Below are positions 1 through 10,326 of a stretch of DNA of 64,000 bases, one piece after another. The notes beneath the pieces were generated by a model, which worked only from the letters and a program-made list of their open reading frames with translations, was not told the origin of the DNA and did not search any database. The position numbers and the translations under genes are program-made. Source of the DNA: Scalesia atractyloides (Eukaryota; Streptophyta; Magnoliopsida; Asterales; Asteraceae); NCBI GenBank assembly GCA_947069175.1, contig CAMTDV010000018.1:42978869-43042868 (forward strand), written 5' to 3'. Position 1 is the stretch's first letter. Each line of letters starts with the position of its first letter.

Positions 1-833
1 TTCTTGTTTGCACTAAATGCCGTTTGGATTTTTGGACTTTGAATCGGAGTATCTGGAACACCTCCTTTGTAATAAACTCCGACATCCTGAACAACATTAG
101 TGTTTTTCGATTTTGCAATCTTCAACAATTCCATTGCATGACCTTCAAGTTTGTCAATGAAAGATGACAACTTAAAATGTCTCCAAGACGGACTATTCTT
201 TAAAATCATCAGATACGCTGTCCATTCTCCTTCTGGAAGTGCATCGACCAGCTTCTCAATTTGCACTTCGTTAGTTCTCTTGATATCATGTCTTTGCATC
301 TGGACCATGAGGTAACAATATCTATCAATCATTTGCTTCATTGTCTCACCTTTGATCATCGTGAAGATCTCAAATTCTTTCTTTATCAAAGCCTTTTTGC
401 CTTTGATCATTTCATTACTTCCTTTGAATTTTTCGAAAAGAGAATTCCATAATTCTTGAGAAGTATCGTGTTCTGGTAATAATATCAAGATATCTTCTTT
501 GACAGATTGTTGTATCAAGCTGATCATCTTCTTTTCAGCAACATATTTCTCTTTGTCAATTGCTGAAAACTTGTTTAGTGGAAGATCTTGAACACGTTCT
601 TCTTTGGGCCATGTATAACCATCTTCAATCGCAACCCACCTGTTGAATTGATTGGCTTGAATCCAATTAACAAACTTTTCTTTCCACCCCTCGAACTCGT
701 CCATATTCATCAACTTCGGCGGTTTCTGAGTAGTACCCATTTCTTTATCGAGATTCATCTGATTAACCGCAATTGAATTTGACGTTGAGGCTTGTGCTAC
801 TCCAGCTGCAAACGCATTATGGAAATCTTCCAT
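1..833 (-). CDS. gag: Copia gag, N-terminal part, open to the window edge
   Basis: The minus-strand frame starts at ATG 833-831 and stays open for about 277 codons to the left edge, so it is partial only because the window ends. It begins MEDFHNAFAAG and contains MDEFEGWKEKF, WVAIEDGYTWP, EKKMISLIQQSVKEDIL, KGETMKQMI and LEGHAMELLKIAKSKN. These are landmarks of the Copia gag (UBN2/retrotran_gag) domain, which assembles the virus-like particle. It is clearly diverged from the gag of B, C, E and H, for example in the segment with VQDLPLNKF, so A belongs to a sister subfamily. It is the only gag in the window with no visible stop or frameshift. The zinc knuckle and C-terminus would lie outside the window. 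The start is chosen by alignment with the other gag starts, each of which follows a similar leader. Confidence 0.85.
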   Translation of the reverse strand, partial: MEDFHNAFAAGVAQASTSNSIAVNQMNLDKEMGTTQKPPKLMNMDEFEGWKEKFVNWIQANQFNRWVAIEDGYTWPKEERVQDLPLNKFSAIDKEKYVAEKKMISLIQQSVKEDILILLPEHDTSQELWNSLFEKFKGSNEMIKGKKALIKKEFEIFTMIKGETMKQMIDRYCYLMVQMQRHDIKRTNEVQIEKLVDALPEGEWTAYLMILKNSPSWRHFKLSSFIDKLEGHAMELLKIAKSKNTNVVQDVGVYYKGGVPDTPIQSPKIQTAFSANK

Positions 834-908
834 TTTGAAAATCGAGACACGTACGCCGAAAACACTTGAAACTTTGAAAAATATTAGAACTAACTACAAG
901 TTCGGTCG
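1..908 (-). mobile_element. Copia element A, left part (gag and start of leader)
   Basis: This is the gag-proximal part of a minus-strand Copia-type LTR retrotransposon. It runs from inside gag at the window edge to the leader at 834-908, where it is cut by element B. The leader text just upstream of the gag ATG matches the leader of element C at 17551-17625, and the broken palindrome at 897-908 resumes at 15540. The rest of the leader, the primer site and the LTR lie at 15540-16736. Confidence 0.9.
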
Positions 909-1284
909 TGTTGGTGCATAATGTCTATGTCTTAGTCTTATATCGAGTCTGTATTGTATAGAGCTGAATAGGATAGGTGTATGAAGTACTTATGTATGTT
1001 GTAGCCAAGTTCACCCATAATGTGCATGTATAAGCATGTTCGGGCGAGCTTGTGTTCCTAGGGCCGAACTTGTGCATCTATAAATACCTAGCTAGCCTAC
1101 TTCATTTGTAACTTTGGCATTTCAGAGGCGAAGCTTTGTCAGTTTGTAACCGGAACGTTTGATCTATAAAACTGATGTTTAACTGATTAATTATTGTCTA
1201 TTGGTAAACACGACGTAATATTTCCGCTATTATGGATGTTAGATATCAAATTTAGGTTCCTAAGCATCGAGGATCGGTCCTACA
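909..1284 (+). repeat. 5' LTR of element B
   Basis: The 376-bp repeat starts TGTTGG and ends CCTACA, two bases before the primer binding site. It matches the 400-bp 3' LTR at 15140-15539 with few substitutions. The main difference is one 24-bp gap near 1036-1045: the 3' LTR has two palindromes there and this copy has one fused palindrome. It carries a TATA box at 1079-1086 and a half-palindrome just upstream. Confidence 0.93.
1079..1086 (+). promoter_or_regulatory. LTR TATA box of element B
   Basis: TATAAATA lies in the 5' LTR, downstream of a palindrome copy and the half-site GGGCCGAACTTG. The same box occurs in the 3' LTR at 15334-15341, in H at 58450-58457 and on the minus strand of E at 56227-56234 and 42221-42228. 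Genomic RNA probably starts a few tens of bases downstream. Confidence 0.75.
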
Positions 1285-1286
1285 AG

Positions 1287-1299
1287 TGGTATCAGAGCT
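1287..1299 (+). other. Primer binding site of B (initiator tRNA-Met)
   Basis: TGGTATCAGAGCT lies two bases after the LTR end. It is complementary to the 3' end of plant initiator methionine tRNA (TGGTATCAGAGCC class), which primes minus-strand DNA synthesis in most plant Copia elements. Confidence 0.9.
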
Positions 1300-1544
1300 C
1301 GAACAGCCTAATTTGATAGTATCAAGACAAGAACACTTCTATTTCTACTCCATTCTTCTTTTTTCTTAACTTTTGAACATAAAATGAAGAATTCACGGTC
1401 AAAATCTTTGAATTTTGAATATATCATGTAAAATACAACAAAGATAAACCCTTGAAAGATTGGAGACCAATTTCAACCGAATTCATGTCGAAATTTTGAA
1501 AAAAACCATGTTTTTGAAAACCCTAAGGATCGAACTTATTGGCC

Positions 1545-1918
1545 ATGTTCGGCCGAACTTGCCCTAAAACATCACTTTTCAAGTGATGTTTTAGTAAGTT
1601 CGCCCGAACTTAGGTGGTTTTTGAGGAAATTTAAGTCAAGTTCGCTCGAAGTTACTAAAGTTTCACTGATTTTACATCAAGTTCGACCGAACTTGTGTAA
1701 TATCTAAGAGATTTTAAGTAAGTTCGCCCAAACTTACCTAGCATTTTATCAAAGTTCTGTTGATAAGTTCGCTCGAAGTTCTGTTTGTTTGGTCAAAGAT
1801 TGTGTAAGTTCGACCGAAGATAAACAATATTTTTCAAAGCAAATCTAACCAGTTCGACCGAACTTGTTAGAAAATCCAAGAATTCTTCATTGGTTGCTAC
1901 AAGTTCGACCGAACTTGT
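1545..1918. repeat. Array of palindromic motifs in the B leader
   Basis: The untranslated leader between primer site and gag (1300-1981) carries about nine copies of a palindrome whose best form is CAAGTTCGNNCGAACTTG. Copies lie near 1547, 1595, 1637, 1678, 1715, 1767, 1805, 1850 and 1901. Several are degraded in one arm, often at the CpG positions. Spacing is irregular (about 30-60 bp), which rules out a satellite or CRISPR array. In RNA, each perfect copy could form a 7-bp stem with a GNNC loop. Confidence 0.9.
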
Positions 1919-1981
1919 AGTAGGACTAATCCTTTTCAAAGTTTTTAAAAAAATTTCAGAGTACACGTTTCGTGATTCACA

Positions 1982-4900
1982 ATGGAGGATCAACTAAGAG
2001 CTTTTATATCCGGAGCTAGTTCGTCAAATGCCAATGTGATCAATCAAGTCAATCTTGATAATGAAATGGGAACAACTGTCAAACCGCCCAAGCTAATGAG
2101 CATGGACGAGTACGAAGCATGGAAAGAGAAATTCACCTACTGGGTTCAAGCCATGCATTTCGCTGGTTGGGTGTCAATTGCAAGAGGCTACACTGTTCCG
2201 ATAGATGAACATCAACAAGTCCTTGAAAAGTACAACTATTCGACAGTACAGAGGAATGAATACATTGCTGAGAAAAAGATGATCAGCCTCATCCAACAGT
2301 CTTTGAAAGAAGATGTCCTGATTTTGCTACTAGAGTATACTACTGCAAGAGAGCTTTGGTTGCCATTACAGAAGAAATACCAAGGCAGTGCTGAAATGAT
2401 AAAAAGCAACAAAGCTCTCATTCTGAAAGAGTTTGATATCTTCAGCATGCTAAAGAATGAGACCATTAAGCAAATGATTGAGCGTTTATGTCATCTCAAA
2501 GTGAAAATGCGAAGACACGGTCTTGAGAAGACGTAACAAGAATACATCGACAAACTTGCTGACGCACTACCAGAGGGTGAATGGTCAACTTATTTGATGG
2601 TTCTGAAGAATAGTGATAAGTGGGAATTCTTCAAGTTGTCAACCTTTATAGTTAAACTCGAAGGCAACGAAATGGAGCTTCTGAAGATAGCGAAGTCAAA
2701 GAACACTAATGTTGTTCAAGACATCGGTTTGTACTACAAAACCGAAATGCAAGATAACATTTGGAGTCGAAAAATTGGAACTGCTTTTAGTGCAAACATG
2801 AATGCTTCTCCACAGAATCAGAACCATTCACAGCCTTAGTATGACCAAAGTCCACAAAGTTCTTACTCGAGCACTGGTTCAAATTCAACATTTCAAAGTC
2901 AAGCAAATCAGAACCAATAGCAAAGTTCTGATCTGAATGCGTATAAATGCAACATCGCAGTGAATTTGAACAAAGTTTTTTTAGAACAAGTTGCAAAACA
3001 ACATATTTCACTACTCGCCACCATTTTAGAATCTTATGAATGTCTTGTTGCCGGTAAAATCGGAAATCCCGAGATGACCGCAGAAGATTATGACCATGTA
3101 GATGAGGAAGAGCTCGAACTAATGGACATCAAATGGTCATTAGCTTCGATAATCAGGAGAGTGACAAAGTTCGTTGCACTCACATGCCGTGACATAGGAA
3201 ATTCCAGCAACAAATTGGGTTTTTATAAAACCAAAGTCACGTGCTTTAGATGTCATCAAAAGGGGCATTTTAAAAGAGAGTGTAAGAACATCGAAGCAAC
3301 CGGAAATCAAAGTCCTTTCGGAGGAGGAAATGAATATTACAAAAAGGCACTTCAATATAAACCATTTCTGAAGAAAACACATATTGAAATCCAAGAAAAG
3401 CCAAACAGTAGTACCACGGAGAAAGCCATGGTTGCAACCAAAGAAGATGACGGTTTTGATTGGAACTCTTACATTAGGACAAAGACCGGAGTTGCTTTGA
3501 TGGCGGAGATAGTTGAAGATAATTCTGCAGAGGAAGCAGGGGCGGCAGCTGAAGCAGCGGCAGCAGCTGAAGCAGCAGCTTTCGAACAAGCTATTCTGGA
3601 ACAATACTTGCATCAATAGCAGGAAGAAGAGGAATATATCCATATGCAGAGACAAGGAATTTTATCCTCTAATTCTTGTGACAGTTTTGCAGGTCACTTT
3701 GATGGAAGCACAAAAGAACAAGTGGTTGAGGAGAAAAAGATTGATGTAGAGATCATCAATGTTACCAAAGAACTTAATGCCGAAAACCTCAAGGACATGG
3801 CAGATAAAGCTTTGATGGCGAATCTAACCAAGGTAGGTCCAGAGGTAAAGGTTGTCGAGAAAGAAGTTGTCAAAGTACAAGTTGTAGAGGTTGAGAAACC
3901 TTGTACAAAATGTAATGAACCTTGTGTCGAATGTGCCGAAAAATCAAAAATCATCGCTGAAAACAATGTGCATAACGATTTGTTAAAATATGATTATCGC
4001 ACAACGAAAGAAGCGTATGACAAAATGAAAAATGATTATGGCAGACTCGACAGAAATAACATTGAACAACATGATAATATAAGAATGTTGAGTGGTACAG
4101 TAATGGATAAACAAAGAGCAATTAACACCTATATTAACACCATTGCTGAAATCAAACAACAACTTCAAGACATGACAATCGAAACTGAAAGAGTTCGACA
4201 ATTGTTAAGAAGTTATACCACCAAAGCGTATGTTATCGATCGCATTCTTTCGACAATCTCAACGGAAGAAAAACCTAAAAAGAAAGCGGGCAAAGAATAT
4301 AGCAATGTTCCTTCACCCCTTTGCGAGAAATATTGTGTTAAATCTGCAGACGATATGGACAAGGCACTCAATGTTGAATTACTTTCTGAAAAGAAAGACG
4401 AGTTGCCAGAGAACATTGATATAGTCTATGCTAAATCAGATGATGATAACAACGCTGTGGTTAACAAAGTGGTTGAAAATGTTCTAAGTGATTCTGATGA
4501 CGGCAACTTCAAAAGAAGAAACTGATGAATCTGTAAAGAAACCGTCACCATTTCATGAATATAAAAACAAAAAACATGAATTTTGTATATGGACGAGTAC
4601 AGTTCATGAGGAGAATTTGATTGGTAAACAGTCAAATGATGAGTTCAAGAAGGAGAAAGAAATTCGAGATAAAGCCAAGGTTACAAGTGGTGTCAAAACT
4701 TCAAGTAGGGTAAAACCACCTATTATAGGACATCCACTTGATAATCGGACATGTTTCAAGTGCAATGAAATTGGTCATATGGCACGACAATGTTCGAAAT
4801 CAAAACCGACTTATCTTGGAAGAAAAGAAGATTCAAATGTTGTTAAACCAAAGCAACCAGTGTTTGCAAAACCTGTAAAGATTTTGAAACGAAATGAATC

Positions 4901-5358
4901 AAAAACCAGAAGTTAAACTAAAGTCTGAAAAGAGTTTTGAAAATTCCATTTTCAAAAAAGGTGAAACTTCTAGGTCCAATGAAAACAAGTTTTACATAAA
5001 AAAGGCTAATATCAAATCTTAAACCTGGATTGCCAAGAAAAGGTCAACAACATCTGGTGTTGTTAAGTCTGAGCTAGTAAAGACTGACAACATAAAAGAA
5101 TAAAAGAATGAAATCACTAAGTCTGAGCAGGTGAAGACTAGTGAGAATGTGAAAGAAGTTAAAACAGAAATCAAGAACGATAATGTCAAATCTGTAAAAG
5201 ATAAGAAAAAAGTAAAATTTTCAAACATTAACATTGTTGAAACAGATGATGAATTTGATTTTCATGACGTTGATGAGTTTCAATATGATTTTGATGATGG
5301 TTATCTAGTAAAACCCAAGACCAAGAAGGCTTGGGTAGAGCTTTCACCTAATTTCTGA
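1982..5358 (+). pseudogene. gag: Copia gag of element B, about 1,100 codons, broken
   Basis: Gag should coat and package the element RNA. From the N-terminus it shows a UBN2-type domain (MDEYEAWKEKF, YTTARELWLPLQKKYQGS), a CCHC knuckle at 3242-3283 (CFRCHQKGHFKREC), an Ala/Glu-rich stretch near 3531-3590, and a long probable coiled coil. Inside the latter are four cysteines at 3902-3934 (CTKCNEPCVEC). A second CCHC knuckle lies at 4752-4793 (CFKCNEIGHMARQC), then a basic tail ending at TGA 5356-5358. Breaks include TAA at 2534 where H has GAA, TAG at 2837, 2919 and 3617, and a deletion near 4510 that removes the acidic Ser/Asp segment kept in H (61745-62080). The start is supported by the equivalent ATG in A, C, E and H. 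Confidence 0.88.
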
Positions 5359-5367
5359 ATTTTGCAG
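5356..5367 (+). other. gag stop plus splice-acceptor-like junction of B
   Basis: The gag stop TGA is followed by attttgCAG and then GGGCTCC, the first bases of the pol segment. The same layout occurs in D, E, H and F. Here pol is in the same frame as the stop, unlike D and E. It may be a 3' splice site or a recoding region; neither is proven. Confidence 0.5.
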
Positions 5368-8300
5368 GGGCTCCAAAGATCCGTACTTTCAAAGTGGATT
5401 TTGGATAGTGGAGCTTCCAGGAATATGACGGGAATGAAGGCATTGGTATTCGACATTAAAGCTATCAATGGTGGATATGTTGGATTTGCAGGAAATCAAG
5501 GTGGAAGGATAGTCGCCGAGGGAAAAGTCTCCAATGGCGTAGTTTCATTTGATCGCGTGAACTATATTGCAGAACTTGAGAACAATCTTCTGAGTATATC
5601 GTAGATTTGTGACAAGAAATTCACAGTCCATTTCAATGATAAAGAGTGTATTATCTTGAAACCGGGATTGAAATTACCAGATGAGTGGATTCTGATGCGA
5701 GCACTGCGAGAGAATGATTTATCAGCACAATGTTTTGTATCAAAGGCTACTGAAAAAGATTATATTCTTTGGGATCGTAAGATGGGGCATATTCATTTGT
5801 GAAAAATGAATTTCTTGGTTCATAATGATCTTGTAGAAGGCATAAATTTTTTAAGTTTTCAGATGTCTGATCATGCTTGGAATGCAAGAAGGGAAAGCAG
5901 ATCAAGAAATCTCATCCGAAGAAAATTCTAAACTCAATCAAGTTGCCATTAGAACGTCTCACATGGACTTATTTGGTCCTGTAAATGTCCGAAGCATCTC
6001 AGGAGACATATATTGCTTGGTCATGACAGATGACTATTCGAGGTATTCGTGGGTATTCTTTCAAGAATCAAAAGACGAAACGTTCGAGAACTTGGTTATT
6101 CTATTCAAGAAACTCGAGAACCTTTATCATCTGCCGGTCAGACGCATTAGAAGTGACAACGACACAGAGTTTAAGAATAATAAAATGAAGGAATTCTGCA
6201 ATGCAAAAGGGATTCACGAGTTTAGTGCTCCCTATACTCCACAGTAAAACAGAGTTACTGAACGGAAAAATAGAACTTTGATTGAAACTGCAAGAACCAT
6301 GCTTGCAGATTCTAAACTTCCTATCGGCTTCTGGAGTGAAGCGGTTGCTGCGGCTTGCTACACGCTAAACAGGGTTCTCACTGTTAAACCAACAAAGAAA
6401 ACATGTTTTGAGATGATAAACCGACGGAAGCCAAATTTGAAGTTCTTAGAACTATTCGGTGCACCATGTACCGTAAAAGACCAAGATGGAAAATTCGGAG
6501 CTAAATCTCTTGAAGGTTTCTTTGTCGGATATGCGAGTCCGTTGAGAAGAGTATATGTTCCTTCATTGAGAAAGGATATTGAAGCACAGCACGTGGATTG
6601 TTTCAACTACACGGACGCTATTCAAAGGAAAGGTGACGCATGGCTATTTAACTATCAAGACCTTTTGAAGTCATTTGCCTTGCCCGAAGAACCAACTAAC
6701 GAAGAAGTTGCAGCGTTATATTATCTTCACCAGTCAGCGAATCAAGAACAAATTGTTCGACCAATTGTGGTTAATCAACCCACGTTGGATCCATCTTCTT
6801 CTGGCGCAAGTTCAAGCAATAGTGGTGTTCCGGATGAAAGTGTTTCTGAAACATTATCAACACCTGCTAATCTTCCAACAACTGTCTCTACTGAACCAGT
6901 GAATACAACAACGGAGCCCAGGATGCCTCAGAATCAAGATTCTGTTCAGATGAAGCACCAACATTTGATGCTGATGGGGAATCATCTTCTTCAGATGAAG
7001 AAGTGGAGTAGATAATAAGTCTTCTTAATCAATCTGCTGTCCTGAAAAACAGAAATGAAGCTTCATCAAGCTCTCCAAACATTGAATTGGTTGTTGATCT
7101 CAACATCACTAATCAGCAAAACTCAGTAGATGTTCCAAGTGAAGAATTGCCGCGATCATATTCCTATCATCCGTGAAAAAATATTATCGGAGAACTTCAA
7201 ACTGGTGTTAGAACTATAGGGAAAATTTATAAAGCACTCAGTTGTTTCTACACACACATTGCTACAACTCAGAACTATTATTTCTATTCATGTTTCATCT
7301 CTAAGATTGAGCCAAAGACAGTTAATGAAGCTTTGGCAGATGAAAATTGGGTACAAGCAATGCAAGAAGAATTATTGCAGTTTGAGAAGTTGGGTGTGTG
7401 GAAGCTTGAAGACCTACCAGAGAATCAGAAAGCGATTGATACAAAATGGGTCTTTTAAGTGTAAACGTGATGATAGAGGAGTTAATTTTTGTAACAAAGC
7501 TAGGCTTGTTGTCAAGGGATTTCACCAGCAGGAAGGGATAGATAACAAGGAAGTCTATGCACTAGTAGCTCGATTGGAATCTATACGAATTTTTCTAGCT
7601 TTCGTATCATGGAAAGGATTTAAGGTCTATCAAATGGATGTCAAATCGGCTTTTCTGTATGGCAAATTACGCGAGAAGGTGTACGTTGGACAAACGCCAG
7701 GGTTTGTTGATCCACTCAACAAGAAGAAAGCGTAACTACTGGATAAAGCTCTTTATGGACTACACCAAGCCCCGAGAGTTTGGTACGAGACGTTATCGCA
7801 ACATCTCGTCGGAAACGGCTTTATCAGAGGAACTATGGATAGTACTCTTTTCACCAGAGAAGTTGATGGCCATCTGATTATAGTTCAAATCTACGTTGAC
7901 GACATCATCTTTGGATCTATAAACGATAGTCTCTGCAAAGAGTTTGAGGGAATCATGAAAAAGAAATTCGAAATTTCCTCGATGGGCGAAATGAAGTTCT
8001 TTCTTTGTTTGCAAGTAGATCAGCTTCCGGATGGTATTTTCATTCATCAGACTAAGTATGTTCACGACGTCTTGAAGAAGTTTGGAATGCAAAGCTTGAA
8101 GCCTCTATCTACGCCTCTTGCTCTAAATCACGGCATTTGTGTTGACGAGACTGGAGCCAAAGTTGACGAGACGTTATACAAATCGATGATTGGATCGCTG
8201 ATGTATCTGACGGCATCGCGCCCAGATATCATGTATCCAACCTGCCTATGCGCTAGATATTAGTCAAGCCGAGGATTTACATATGCAGATCGTGGTGAAG

Positions 8301-8872
8301 CGTATCTTCAGATATCTGAAAGGATGCCCAAGCACCGGCTTGTGGTACCCGAAGAACGAAAATTTTGATTTCACATGCTATGCTGATTCCGATTTTGGTT
8401 AGATAAGTTGAACTCAAAATCAACTACATCAGAATGCCAGTTCTTCAGAACAAGAATGGTAACCTAGCAGTGTAAGAAACAGACTACGGTCGCTCTCTCT
8501 ACCTGTGAAGCTGAGTATATCTTGGCCTCCAGCTGTTGTTCAAAGATTTTGTGGATTCAACAGCAGATGAGAGGCTATGGTCTGCAATTTCTAGACACTC
8601 TGATGTATGTTGATAACAAGGCAGGGATCGATATAACTAAAAATCTGGTTCATCACTCACGCACAAAACACATTGAAATTCGTTACCACTTCATCCGTGA
8701 CTGCTACGAGAGAAGTTGGTACGAATAGAAAAAATCCACACTGATGAACAAAAGGGTGATTTTTATACGAAACCATTTTCTTTGTCACGATTTAAATACT
8801 TGCTGAGATTTAAATTTGCTGACAGGTGCGGACGCTGAGGTTGAATACGGATCGGAAGACGAGTTCGCGTGA
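5368..8872 (+). pseudogene. pol: Copia pol of element B (PR-IN-RT-RH), broken
   Basis: Pol supplies protease, integrase and reverse transcriptase/RNase H for copying the element and inserting it. The order seen is protease WILDSGASRNMTG near 5395, a GAG-pre-integrase region to about 5930, integrase (HMDLFGPVN near 5964, RSDNDTEF near 6150, TERKNRT near 6260), reverse transcriptase with the catalytic YVDD at 7892-7903, and RNase H with RTKHIEIRYHFIRD near 8660. The frame ends at TGA 8870-8872 after EYGSEDEFA. Stops include TAG 5602-5604 (shared with D), TAA 6245-6247 and TAA 7733-7735. There are several frameshifts, such as near 7455 and 8710. Integrase before reverse transcriptase identifies Copia. 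One integrase motif has DNDTEF where related copies have DNGTEF. Confidence 0.9.
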
Positions 8873-8950
8873 TCCTCATTGGTTTGTAAATATCTTTCTA
8901 GTTTAGAATTTTATTAAAAACTAAAATCCAAAAAGATGTTTTTGATTTTA

Positions 8951-8960
8951 GGGGGAGAAA
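8951..8960 (+). other. Internal polypurine tract after pol in B
   Basis: The tract gggggagaaa is followed by TGTTAGGG, preceded by a T-rich stretch, and sits 80 bp after the pol stop. This looks like a normal 3' end signal (polypurine tract plus LTR start), yet the true 3' LTR is 6 kb further on. E keeps a related gggggata at the same place (near 48390, minus); D is degraded. Confidence 0.65.
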
Positions 8961-9676
8961 TGTTAGGGAAAATACAAAAACATTTGAAAATTTTTAAAAT
9001 CCAAAAACATTGAAAAAGACAAAAAGAACTCAGTGTCATAAAAGGAAATGATAGTACATCAGTGGACTATCACAGTATGCTAAAGAAATGTAAAGTTTTA
9101 AAAGTGATAAACGAGTATTACTGAGGATGTGTCGATAGGCTTAAAACGTTCAGTAAACTGTTTTCGAGATATAAACTAAATTTTACAACTGCTTAATCTT
9201 GTGGATTAACACATCTTGGATATATGGACATAGTACTCTGAATTTTCGTTTAAAAGATTGCCTGATTCTGAGATACGAGGTCTTTATAGATAGTGGATAT
9301 CTGGGGTATTATACAAGTGCTTTTGATTTGGGGAAGCAATGGCCTAAAACTTCTATAAATACTTTCGCTATAAACCTCCAAACTGCATGCAATATTGAAA
9401 AGAATCGAAAGATCTAATCATTTGCAATGCTGAAAAGATTCCTTAAGTGGAACACAACTAAAATACGAGCCTTCATCTCTTTGTCTGTACGGTAGTACTA
9501 ACCTGAGCTCTTAAGGTCTCGCACAACCCAGATACAGATATCAATTACGCTATATTCACCTGTAAGATGAAATCTAGGGAATCTGGATACGGGAGTATAT
9601 TCAAGAAGTGGGAACCGCAGTTAAGTCAAGTTTCATAAATCATACCTTAACATATCTTGAAACAGTTGAGAACTGT

Positions 9677-9748
9677 GGTAAAGCTTAAGTGGACAAACAT
9701 ATCAATAATCTAGGTAAAGCTTAAGTGGACAAACATATCAATAATCTA
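9677..9748 (+). repeat. 36-bp tandem duplication in the B spacer
   Basis: Two identical 36-bp units lie head to tail at 9677-9712 and 9713-9748. D has a single unit at the same place (near 23870-23910), so this is a local duplication in B. Confidence 0.9.
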
Positions 9749-10177
9749 GGTAAACGAGTTAAAATTTAAAGTCTGTTAAAGGTCAACGGTACTGGTGATA
9801 TGTCTCAATCAACTGATATGATCCTAGACACGAATTTACAAAAATATGTCTGTTAATATGTATGTACATAGTTTACATTGCTTATTACATTGTATTTTAG
9901 CTTTACAGATTAAAAAAATCAAAAAGATTTTCGGTGAGTGTTAGCATAAACTTACAAAAATACAAAAAAGATTTTATTTCTACATTGTTTTCAGGAAACC
10001 AATGTTGGAGAACGGATCTTTGAAGTCTGGTAAGGTGCTAGAACTGGTGGGAATCTCTTTGACAACGGGGTGGGAGCTAATCTGTTAAATCTGAAAAGGC
10101 AAAATGATAAAAAGTTCATTAATTTGAAACTTTATTTTTGAAAATATCAACAGTTTGTTCGTAACAGGTCAAACCGG

Positions 10178-10234
10178 GGTCATTAACTTGGACTCGGCAG
10201 ACAAATCGGTTAACCAAGGTCATTAGCTTGGACT
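10178..10234 (+). repeat. Pair of 17-bp repeats spaced 40 bp in the B spacer
   Basis: GGTCATTAACTTGGACT at 10178-10194 recurs with one change at 10218-10234. D has the pair at 24333 and 24373 and E has it on the minus strand around 47151 and 47191, all with a 40-bp period. Conservation of both copies and spacing suggests a bound site or an RNA element; its function is unknown. Confidence 0.8.
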
Positions 10235-10326
10235 TGGTCAACTGAGTGGATTTTCATAACTGGTAAAAAGTTGGAAAGTTCAGGGGTTAAAATGAAAATT
10301 TGAAAAAGTTAAAATTTGTGGTTTGT

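Noticed and set aside
1287..1300. tRNA gene fragment
   Set aside because: The 13-base match to the initiator tRNA-Met 3' end sits exactly at the LTR boundary and is a primer binding site. No cloverleaf sequence follows.
1545..1918. CRISPR array
   Set aside because: The repeats are palindromic and short, with irregular spacing and imperfect copies. They lie in a plant retrotransposon leader, with no cas genes.
1545..1918. Heat-shock elements (TTCnnGAA) such as those in the ONSEN Copia element
   Set aside because: The palindrome has four bases between TTC and GAA (TTCGNNCGAA), whereas heat-shock elements have two. The long flanking arms are also not part of that site.
3140..3655. 171-codon minus-strand frame as a gene
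   Set aside because: It lies antisense to the B gag knuckle and Ala/Glu region. Its Cys-rich look comes from reverse-complemented gag codons, and E and H do not preserve it.
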